Shown here: piece by piece, positions 57,629 through 64,000 of the stretch
Layout of the letters: the number at the start of each line of letters is the position of its first letter
How positions within the stretch are numbered: position 1 is the first letter of the stretch
Source of the DNA: Maridesulfovibrio sp.
GTDB taxonomy: Bacteria; Desulfobacterota; Desulfovibrionia; Desulfovibrionales; Desulfovibrionaceae
Direction: 5' to 3'
Length of the DNA stretch: 64,000 bases
Assembly (NCBI RefSeq): GCF_963666665.1
Contig: NZ_OY762999.1
Span: 2,609,501-2,673,500 of the forward strand
Notes under the pieces: generated by a model
The model's input: only the letters and a program-made list of their open reading frames with translations
Databases searched by the model: none
What the model was told of the DNA's origin: nothing
Program-made: the position numbers and the translations under genes

Positions 57629-58381
57629 ATGATTGCTGGCATTGATATCGGCTCACGTTCCATGGAACTGGTTGTTCTGGAGGGTGATGAAATAGCTTTC
57701 AAACGCAAGCTTCCTACCACTTTTGATCCCTCAGCGCAGATCAGAACAATACTTGAAGACGTCAAACTGGATCGCATTGCAGCCACCGGGTACGGACGTA
57801 AGTTGGTCACAGAGGAACTGACCGGTTGTGAGTGCTTCTCGCTGACAGAAATTAAGGCTTATGCACTGGGAGTCTCTCATCTTTACCCTGAAGCGCGGAC
57901 TATTCTGGATATAGGCGGACAGGACACCAAAGCTATCTCATTGCTCGGCAAAGGCAAAGTGGCGAAGTTCGAAATGAATGACCGCTGCGCCGCCGGAACC
58001 GGTAAATTTCTGGAGCATCTGGCGACAGTATTTCAAATACCCATTGAGGATTTCGGAAGCTATGCTCTGGAAGGGACAGAGCCGCTCATGATTAACAGCA
58101 TGTGTACTGTCTTTGCAGAGACCGAAGCCACCTCGCTCATGGCACAAGGAAAAAATCCGCGCGATATTGCACTGGGACTGCATGGTTCCATTGTCCGCCG
58201 CACCACAAACATGCTGGGTCGAGTCGGATTGAAAGGACCGCTGGTCTTCGCCGGCGGAGTTGCCAATAATCCTTGTGTTGTCAGCATGTTGAAAGACTCT
58301 TTGAACATTGACCCGCTCATTCCAGAAGAGCCTGATTTTGCAGGAGCACTTGGTGCAGCCCTGTACGGAAAGGTGCAATAA
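57629..58381 (+). CDS. ATP-dependent activator (BadF/BadG/HgdC type) of the double-cubane protein
   Basis: A 250-residue ASKHA-fold ATPase that delivers low-potential electrons to its partner. GIDIGSRSMELVVL (phosphate 1), ILDIGGQDTKAISLLGKGK (phosphate 2) and FAGGVANN are the nucleotide-binding motifs. Two cysteines in RCAAGTGKFLEHLA and NSMCTVFAETEA probably bind the bridging [4Fe-4S] between subunits. Start at ATG 57629 with GGAG about 7 nt upstream. Preceded directly by the reductase gene. Confidence 0.92.
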   Translation: MIAGIDIGSRSMELVVLEGDEIAFKRKLPTTFDPSAQIRTILEDVKLDRIAATGYGRKLVTEELTGCECFSLTEIKAYALGVSHLYPEARTILDIGGQDTKAISLLGKGKVAKFEMNDRCAAGTGKFLEHLATVFQIPIEDFGSYALEGTEPLMINSMCTVFAETEATSLMAQGKNPRDIALGLHGSIVRRTTNMLGRVGLKGPLVFAGGVANNPCVVSMLKDSLNIDPLIPEEPDFAGALGAALYGKVQ

Positions 58382-58501
58382 AAATTATATGAATAAATCG
58401 TTTGAAAATTGCGCCTTTTCCCGTTAGGTTCCCCTTGTCCGCGGCGCTATAAATATCCTACCTTGCCGGGACCAATTTGCCCTTTCAGGAGAAACAAGAG
58501 C

Positions 58502-60031
58502 ATGTCCGAGAAAAACTTGGAAACAAATGGCGAAGAGAACTTTGCCGAACTGTTTGAAGCCTTCCAGTCTGAATCCAACGACAATCTTCAGGTCGGAGAC
58601 CAAATCAAAGGAACCGTCATTTCCATCACCAAAGATTCCGTGTTCGTTGACACCGGATCCAAAGTGGATGGAATTGTCGACCGTGATGAACTGACCGATG
58701 AAGAAGGCGAGCTGACCGTTAAGGACGGAGATACCGTGGAACTCTACGTTATTTCCATGAACAACAATGAAATCGTCCTTTCCAAAGCCATGTCCGGCGC
58801 GGGCGGACTCAATATGCTGCGTGAAGCATACGAGAACAAAGTCCCCGTTGAAGGCAAGGTTGCAGAAACCTGCAAAGGCGGCTTCAGAGTTAAAATGATG
58901 CACCGCAAAGTATTCTGCCCCGTAAGCCAGATCGACACTTCTTTTGTCGAAGATGCTGAAGCTTTCGTTGGCAGCACCCACAATTTTCAGGTCATCAAGT
59001 TCGAAGAAAACGGTCGCAACATTGTTGTTTCCAGAAGGGTTCTTCTCGAACAGGAACAGGAAAAAGCACGTGAAAGCTTCATGCAGGAAGTTCAGCCAGA
59101 TGCAGTAATGGAAGGTAAGGTCACCAAACTGATGCCTTTCGGCGCATTTGTTGAACTTACTCCCGGCGTAGAAGGCATGGTTCACATTTCCGAACTGAGC
59201 TGGTCCCGCTCCGCCAAGCCTGAGGACATTGTCCAGCCCGGCGATGAAGTATCCGTTCGCATCCTGTCCATTGAATCACGCAAAGACGGTAAAGGCCTCA
59301 AAATAAGTCTTTCCCTCAAACAGCTGCAGGCTGATCCCTGGGATGAAATCGGCGATAAATTCAAGGCCGGAGACAAGACCACCGGTACTGTTGTCCGTTG
59401 TGCCGACTTCGGTGCATTCGTTGAAATCGCTCCCGGCATCGAAGGACTCGTTCATGTTTCTGAAATGAGCTACACCAAGCGCGTTCACAAACCTGAAGAA
59501 GAAGTCTCCCCCGGTCAGGAAGTTGCTGTCATGATCAAAGAGATCGATCCGGTCAAACGCCGCATCGGCCTTTCCATTAAAGAAGCTGCAGGCGATCCCT
59601 GGATGGACATGGAAGACACTTTCAAGATTGGTCAGGAAGTAGAAGGAACCGTGGAAAACCGTGCTGAATTCGGTATCTTCATCAACCTCGCTCCCGGTAT
59701 CACCGGCCTGCTGCCCATGTCCCGCATCACCCGTTCCGGCAAACAGGCTGAACTTGAAGCCCTTAAGCCCGGTGACAAGGTTAAAATCTCCATCGAAGAG
59801 ATCAACACCACAGACCGCAAGGTAACCCTCACCGCAGGTGAAGCACAGAAAGCTGACGGAGACAGCGACTGGAAAGAATACACCAAGTCCGCTCCCAAGA
59901 AGTCTGCACCCCGCAAATCCGCTCCCAAAAACTCTTCCTCTTCAAGTGCCGCAGGTACTTCCAGTGGTTCCGGCGGTTTCGGCGGCCTGCTTGGTGACAA
60001 GCTTCAAGAAGCCATGAAAAACAAAAAATAG
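58502..60031 (+). CDS. rpsA: S1 RNA-binding protein (30S ribosomal protein S1-like, five S1 domains)
   Basis: A 509-residue protein. I count five S1 domains: about 28-95, 107-185, 200-275, 285-365 and 372-445, the last three with the strong pattern FGAFVELTPGVEG or close relatives. A basic, Ser/Ala/Lys-rich tail ends in LLGDKLQEAMKNKK. E. coli S1 has six domains, so this may be a shorter ribosomal S1 or a paralogue. Start at ATG 58502, with AGGAG about 10 nt upstream; the longer frame is unlikely. Confidence 0.85.
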   Translation: MSEKNLETNGEENFAELFEAFQSESNDNLQVGDQIKGTVISITKDSVFVDTGSKVDGIVDRDELTDEEGELTVKDGDTVELYVISMNNNEIVLSKAMSGAGGLNMLREAYENKVPVEGKVAETCKGGFRVKMMHRKVFCPVSQIDTSFVEDAEAFVGSTHNFQVIKFEENGRNIVVSRRVLLEQEQEKARESFMQEVQPDAVMEGKVTKLMPFGAFVELTPGVEGMVHISELSWSRSAKPEDIVQPGDEVSVRILSIESRKDGKGLKISLSLKQLQADPWDEIGDKFKAGDKTTGTVVRCADFGAFVEIAPGIEGLVHVSEMSYTKRVHKPEEEVSPGQEVAVMIKEIDPVKRRIGLSIKEAAGDPWMDMEDTFKIGQEVEGTVENRAEFGIFINLAPGITGLLPMSRITRSGKQAELEALKPGDKVKISIEEINTTDRKVTLTAGEAQKADGDSDWKEYTKSAPKKSAPRKSAPKNSSSSSAAGTSSGSGGFGGLLGDKLQEAMKNKK

Positions 60032-60039
60032 TCATTCCT

Positions 60040-60078
60040 AAGGCCGGGCTTCTTGAAACAAGTCCGGCCTTTTTTATT
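60040..60078 (+). terminator. Terminator after the S1 gene
   Basis: AAGGCCGGGCTT..CTTG pairs with CAAG..TCCGGCCTT, followed by TTTTTATTTT. Confidence 0.93.
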
Positions 60079-60142
60079 TTCCCGCAAATATTTCCACCAC
60101 TCAATCTGCCTAGAGCAGCCCAATTTTATAAAGGATTCCCGG

Positions 60143-60865
60143 ATGTCTCCTTTTCTGCTTGTACCAGCTATTTTTTTTACAGCAGGAATGGTTCAGGGTT
60201 TAACCGGTTTCGGTCAGGCTCTGCTTGCCATGCCCCTTCTTGCAATTATTGTCGACATTAAATTAGCAGTACCGGTCTGTACTCTCTGCGGCTTGGTCAT
60301 TAATATGTATATGACCAACAGGCTGCGCAAAAGTCTTGACCGCTCCAAAATCCTTCCCCTTATTATAGGCAGTATTCCCGGATCAATCTTAGGGACTATG
60401 ATGCTGAAAGAAATCAACGGGGATTACATCAGGTTATTCCTCGGCTTCCTGATTGCCGGATTTGCAGCGTATTCCCTGCTGGCGAGGACGCCTAAATTCA
60501 ACATCAGCAATAAATGGGGATACTTTGCGGGCTTCCTTACCGGATCAATAGCTGCGGCTGTAAGCGCAGGAGGACCGCCAAGTATTATCTACGCTTCAAT
60601 TCAGGGTTGGAAAAAAGATACGGTAAAAGCAACTCTGGTCAGCCTGTTCCTGTTTTCCGGCATACTGGCCGCAGCAGGACATCTCCTCAGCGGACTTACA
60701 ACATTATTAGCTTTCAAGCTGGTGCTGGCCTCAGTCCTACCCATTTTCGCCGGGACATACCTCGGTAACAAGCTCTCCAACCGTCTTTCTGACGAATTCT
60801 ACAGCAGAATCGTCATGACACTTCTTGTCATCATGGGATTGATGCTTATATTCCAGAACGTCTAA
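60143..60865 (+). CDS. TauE/SafE-family membrane transporter (sulfite/sulfonate exporter type)
   Basis: A 240-residue integral membrane protein with seven to eight hydrophobic helices. The N-terminal GMVQGLTGFGQALLAMPLLA and the second-half repeat GFLTGSIAAAVSAGGPPSII are the family hallmark. It may export sulfite, sulfoacetate or similar anions. Start at ATG 60143, with AAGGA upstream. Confidence 0.9.
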   Translation: MSPFLLVPAIFFTAGMVQGLTGFGQALLAMPLLAIIVDIKLAVPVCTLCGLVINMYMTNRLRKSLDRSKILPLIIGSIPGSILGTMMLKEINGDYIRLFLGFLIAGFAAYSLLARTPKFNISNKWGYFAGFLTGSIAAAVSAGGPPSIIYASIQGWKKDTVKATLVSLFLFSGILAAAGHLLSGLTTLLAFKLVLASVLPIFAGTYLGNKLSNRLSDEFYSRIVMTLLVIMGLMLIFQNV

Positions 60866-60891
60866 CTAGGAAATTAAGCACGGGAGACTAA

Positions 60892-61395
60892 ATGTTCGCT
60901 AAGATTTTTCTGGGTTTTGTCCTCATTCCCTTGATCGATCTCTACATTCTGGTTCAGATCGGCTCAAAAATCGGGACCCTCAATGCTATTGCCCTTTGTC
61001 TGCTGACCGCCTTTGTGGGTGCTGCTCTTGCCAAATCACAAGGCGTGGCCACCATGCAAAAGGTTCAGGAAAACCTCAATCGGGGAATCATGCCCGCCGA
61101 GGACATCCTCGATGCAGTATTGATCTTTCTGGCCGGTCTGGTCCTGCTGACCCCGGGTTTCATGACTGACATATTCGGTTTACTCATCCTCTTCCCGCTG
61201 ACCCGCGGATATTTTAAACGGATGCTCAGAGCCCAGTTTGAAAACATGAAGAACAACCCCAACATCCACGTGGTGCATCATAATTCCGAATTCACCGCCT
61301 GGACCAATCAAGAACAACCCAGAAGACGCATTGATGACCACGATGTCATTGATGTTGAAGTTGAAGATAAAAAAGACGATAAGCCGCTGCAGTAA
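60892..61395 (+). CDS. fxsA: FxsA family membrane protein
   Basis: A 167-residue protein with three or four hydrophobic helices in the first 110 residues (FLGFVLIPLIDLYILVQIGS, TLNAIALCLLTAFVGAALAK, VLIFLAGLVLLTPGFMTD). LLILFPLTRGYFKRML completes the FxsA pattern. The tail is hydrophilic and acidic. Its function is unknown; in E. coli, overexpression affects F exclusion of T7. GGGAG precedes the ATG. A terminator follows. Confidence 0.93.
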   Translation: MFAKIFLGFVLIPLIDLYILVQIGSKIGTLNAIALCLLTAFVGAALAKSQGVATMQKVQENLNRGIMPAEDILDAVLIFLAGLVLLTPGFMTDIFGLLILFPLTRGYFKRMLRAQFENMKNNPNIHVVHHNSEFTAWTNQEQPRRRIDDHDVIDVEVEDKKDDKPLQ

Positions 61396-61420
61396 AAACT
61401 GCATCCGCAAAATTCTATAA

Positions 61421-61457
61421 AAAAAGCCCGCAACACAGTTCGTGTTGCGGGCTTTTT
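61421..61457. terminator. Bidirectional terminator between fxsA and rlpA
   Basis: AAGCCCGCAACAC pairs with GTGTTGCGGGCTT across a 4-5 nt loop, with A-rich and T-rich flanks, between convergent genes. Confidence 0.93.
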
Positions 61458-61477
61458 GCTTTTACGCTTTAAAAAAA

Positions 61478-62200
61478 TTAATCCTGAATCACATCCGCCA
61501 GAATAAACGTACCGGGAAAGCCCTTACCTAAAGAGAGGTGCGCTTTACGGGCATTAGCTAAAGTCTTGTACATGCCCAGCTGGACTTTGAAAATCTGAGC
61601 ACTGTCGGTAACAACACGGACGGTGCGGGTATTGTGGAATCCGGCTTTATTAAGTCTTTCGATAAGACGGTCGGCGTTAGCTTTAACCTTGTAGGCTCCG
61701 GCCTGAATGTAAAATGCGCCGTAAAGCTTCTTGTACACCACAGCAGAAGTAGTTGCGTCAGCAGGCTTGGGCTCAGGTTCCGGTCGGTAGGGCTCAATGA
61801 GAACCTTGGCTTTACCTGCATCAATAAATCCAAGCTGCTGAGCTGCGGCGCGGGAAAGGTCGATAATTCGATCAGGAACAAATGGGCCGCGGTCATTGAT
61901 AATTACTGCGACTTTCTTTTGGTTGCTGAGGTTGGTTACATTCACCTTCACGCCCAATGGCAGATAATTATGGGCGGCGGTCATTCTCTTCATGTCATAA
62001 GGTTCACCGCTGGCAGTAAGCTTTCCCTGAAACTTCTCGCCATACCATGAAGCCATGCCTTCCTCTTTATAGTCAGCAGGAATTACAATTGTTTCGGACA
62101 CGGAAACGTCTTCCGTACCGTTTTGAGCTTTATCCTGTGCAAAAGAAGGAACCGCAACCATCAGCAGCAAAAGCTGCACCAAGAAAAAACATCTGATCAT
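61478..62200 (-). CDS. rlpA: RlpA-type septal ring lytic transglycosylase (DPBB and SPOR domains)
   Basis: A 240-residue exported protein. Signal peptide (residues 1-21). The DPBB domain includes EGMASWYGEKFQGKLTASGE, MTAAHNYLPLGVKV and VIINDRGPFVPDRIIDLS. The C-terminal SPOR domain (about 165-240) starts YIQAGAYKVKANADRLIERL and binds denuded septal glycan. AGGAGAG precedes the ATG. Confidence 0.94.
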   Translation of the reverse strand: MIRCFFLVQLLLLMVAVPSFAQDKAQNGTEDVSVSETIVIPADYKEEGMASWYGEKFQGKLTASGEPYDMKRMTAAHNYLPLGVKVNVTNLSNQKKVAVIINDRGPFVPDRIIDLSRAAAQQLGFIDAGKAKVLIEPYRPEPEPKPADATTSAVVYKKLYGAFYIQAGAYKVKANADRLIERLNKAGFHNTRTVRVVTDSAQIFKVQLGMYKTLANARKAHLSLGKGFPGTFILADVIQD

Positions 62201-62311
62201 TTATCTCTCCTGCCGAATTTAGTACAATGCATGTTACCTTTATGCAGATTTCGAGTCGGTGGCAAGCGTCAGCGCATACAAACGACGAAGAAAGTGCCAA
62301 ATGCGAGACAC

Positions 62312-62620
62312 CTACAACTTCTTCATTTCGCGGCGGTGCTTTTCCTCGTCATATTCACCAAGTTCATACATGCGGATTTTGTTGCTTCGCGGGAACTCTC
62401 TTTTAAACAAAGTTTTCAATAACTTTTTCATATCCTTTAATGCGGATTGATGCGCGATTGTTTCATAACCGTCTTCGTAAATAATATACTGCTGCTCCCG
62501 TACATGTAAAATTAAAAGGGAACGGTTGCGTTTATAGGTGCGCAGGTCTATGCAATGCCCCACGGGAAGTTTTTTAAGCTTCCGCAAAACCGATTCAAGT
62601 GCTGTTGCTTTATCAATCAT
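62312..62620 (-). CDS. Small protein of unknown function
   Basis: A 102-residue basic protein without signal peptide. Its middle has short strands (SLLILHVREQQYIIYEDG) followed by a helix and a charged C-terminus (EYDEEKHRREMKKL). It lies 39 bp from the divergent RNA methyltransferase gene. I do not recognise the family; start at ATG 62620. Confidence 0.65.
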   Translation of the reverse strand: MIDKATALESVLRKLKKLPVGHCIDLRTYKRNRSLLILHVREQQYIIYEDGYETIAHQSALKDMKKLLKTLFKREFPRSNKIRMYELGEYDEEKHRREMKKL

Positions 62621-62659
62621 GGACCGAAGCGTACAGCGGTCAAAGGAGAACTGTCAAAC

Positions 62660-64000
62660 ATGAGTAATGATAACAAGCCCATCTGTAAGGGCGATATAAT
62701 TGAAACAAAAATCGAATCACTGGCCTTCGGAGGCAAAGGCATCGGCCGCTATGAAGGGCTGACCCTGTTTGTTGAAGGAGTTGTGCCGGGACAGACAGTT
62801 CGCTGCGAGATCACCAAACTTAAAAAAAGATTCGCAGAAGCACGCCGCACTGAAATCATCGACCATGTGGAAGATGAGCAGACACCGGCATGTAAATATT
62901 TTGGGTCCTGCGGAGGCTGCCTGCATCAGGATATTAAATATCCCGCCCAGACCTTCTGGAAAGGACGGCAGGTATGCGAAACTCTGGAACGCATCGGCAA
63001 GATCGGGCCGGAGACTCCGGGCATGGGTAAAGAAGCCCTGCCTTCGCCGTTGGAATACGGCTACCGCAACAAAATGGAGTTTTCCTTCCACGGCATCGGC
63101 GATTCCCTGAAACTGGGCTTCAAACGGCGTGGATCGGAAATAGACGTTCTGAATATTTCCAGCTGCCCGCTGCTCCCCGAACAATGTGCCGACATTCCGG
63201 CACTGGTCCGTGACTATTGTGCGAGCACGAATGTCGGTGCCTACCGCCACAATCGCGGCGGGTACTGGCGTAAGCTGGTTGTCCGCTTTTCCCACCACAG
63301 CGGGGAGATGATGATTCACCTGCTGACCGGACCGGCCAAATCCCACCACACCATCAAGGGATTGGGCAAACTCCTTTTTGACAACGTCCCGCAGCTAAAA
63401 AGCTTCGTGCACTCCACCCGCAAAGGACGTGCCGATCTCGCCACCGGCGAAAGGCTTATATCTGTAACCGGACAGGAACATATCATCGAAACCCTGCCCC
63501 GCGCAGACGGCGGAGAAGTCAGCTACCGTATCACGCCCAATGCCTTTTTCCAGACGAACTCTAAAGGAGCGGAAGTTCTTTACCGAAAAAGTGCAGAGCT
63601 GGCTGCACCGAAAGCTGATGACGTTGTATGGGACCTTTTCTGCGGCTCCGGGGGCATAGGCATGTTCATGGCCAAGGATGTAGGCAGGATGATCGGAATT
63701 GAAGTTTCCGAGGAATCGGTTCAATCAGCAAAAGACAACGCAATGCTTAACGGACTGGAGAATACGCAATACATTGTGGGTAACCTCGCATCCGAAAAAG
63801 GACTGCCTGAAGATCTGCCACACCCTGATATGGTAATTGTGGACCCTCCACGTTCCGGCGTTCCCGATCCATCTTTGCAGAAACTGATAGAACTCGAACC
63901 AGAGAAAATTTTATACATTTCCTGCAACCCTTCCACCTTGGCCCGCGATGCTGCTAAAATGGAAGGCAAATATAAGCTGGAACGCTTTGCTGCAGTGGAT
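62660..64000 (+). CDS. Class I SAM-dependent RNA m5U methyltransferase (RumA/RlmD/TrmA family), C-terminus missing
   Basis: The first 447 residues of a family of about 450-470, so nearly complete. An N-terminal TRAM domain (GDIIETKIESLAFGGKGIGR) is followed by a cluster-binding CGGC in FGSCGGCLHQD. The methyltransferase domain shows NAFFQTNSKGAEVLY, VWDLFCGSGGIGMF and IGIEVSEESVQSA, and ends with VVDPPRSGVP-like and YISCNPSTLARD, which carries the catalytic cysteine. It methylates uridines of rRNA or tRNA; the exact target cannot be told. ATG 62660 with AAGGAG about 12 nt upstream. Confidence 0.93.
   Translation, partial: MSNDNKPICKGDIIETKIESLAFGGKGIGRYEGLTLFVEGVVPGQTVRCEITKLKKRFAEARRTEIIDHVEDEQTPACKYFGSCGGCLHQDIKYPAQTFWKGRQVCETLERIGKIGPETPGMGKEALPSPLEYGYRNKMEFSFHGIGDSLKLGFKRRGSEIDVLNISSCPLLPEQCADIPALVRDYCASTNVGAYRHNRGGYWRKLVVRFSHHSGEMMIHLLTGPAKSHHTIKGLGKLLFDNVPQLKSFVHSTRKGRADLATGERLISVTGQEHIIETLPRADGGEVSYRITPNAFFQTNSKGAEVLYRKSAELAAPKADDVVWDLFCGSGGIGMFMAKDVGRMIGIEVSEESVQSAKDNAMLNGLENTQYIVGNLASEKGLPEDLPHPDMVIVDPPRSGVPDPSLQKLIELEPEKILYISCNPSTLARDAAKMEGKYKLERFAAVD

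Overview
The window looks like a chromosomal segment of a marine, Gram-negative, anaerobic sulfate reducer of the Desulfovibrio/Maridesulfovibrio type. The pointers are a siroheme decarboxylase-like gene beside hemL (siroheme-dependent haem synthesis), multihaem c-type cytochromes, a single-chain pyruvate:ferredoxin oxidoreductase, a diheme-type fumarate reductase, a double-cubane-cluster protein with its activase, and moderate GC. No phage, transposase, CRISPR array or rRNA operon is seen. The window cuts hemL at the left edge and an RNA m5U methyltransferase at the right edge.

Layout. 1-3.2 kb: hemL and a siroheme decarboxylase subunit (minus strand) diverge from a two-gene operon for a NrfH/NapC-type tetrahaem cytochrome and an octahaem HAO-like enzyme, with an FNR/CRP-type palindrome between. 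3.2-11.2 kb: an LpdD-like protein, gpsA, lipoproteins, a periplasmic solute-binding protein, cheV, an acyl-CoA ligase and a possible beta-grasp protein. 11.2-19.7 kb: a minus-strand housekeeping run ispG-proS-xseA-M23 peptidase-xseB-ispA-dxs, joining three isoprenoid (MEP/prenyl) genes with exonuclease VII. 19.9-23.9 kb: ung, an APS-reductase-like protein, the RimB-RimK pair and a Pro/Gly-rich unknown. 24-38.1 kb: a long minus-strand block, frdCAB-fumAB-malic enzyme-dicarboxylate transporter-pta-nifJ. Read in order it takes succinate/fumarate/malate in and converts them through pyruvate and acetyl-CoA to acetyl phosphate. 38.1-42.4 kb: a 1 kb regulatory gap, a TetR regulator, an unusual MFS transporter fused to a flavin transferase (ApbE) domain, and two identical tRNA-Arg genes with separate promoters. 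42.5-53.4 kb: a Cache/PAS histidine kinase, a small Rossmann protein, and the alpha-2-macroglobulin/PBP1C pair. 53.5-64 kb: an alpha/beta hydrolase, a protein with kinase-like motifs resembling SidJ-type pseudokinases, the double-cubane protein with its ATPase activator, a five-domain S1 protein, TauE, FxsA, RlpA, a small unknown and the methyltransferase.

A dispersed palindromic element (GCCTCCGGCGGC followed by a hairpin centred on CTTTTGCAAAAG or a relative) occurs four times between genes. One copy appears to supply the ribosome binding site of xseB. The most unusual items are the 13-helix MFS-ApbE fusion, the kinase-like protein, the HAO-like operon, and an APS-reductase-like enzyme in a dissimilatory sulfate reducer. 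Several starts have been moved from the longest ORF because a strong Shine-Dalgarno sequence sits before an internal ATG or TTG.
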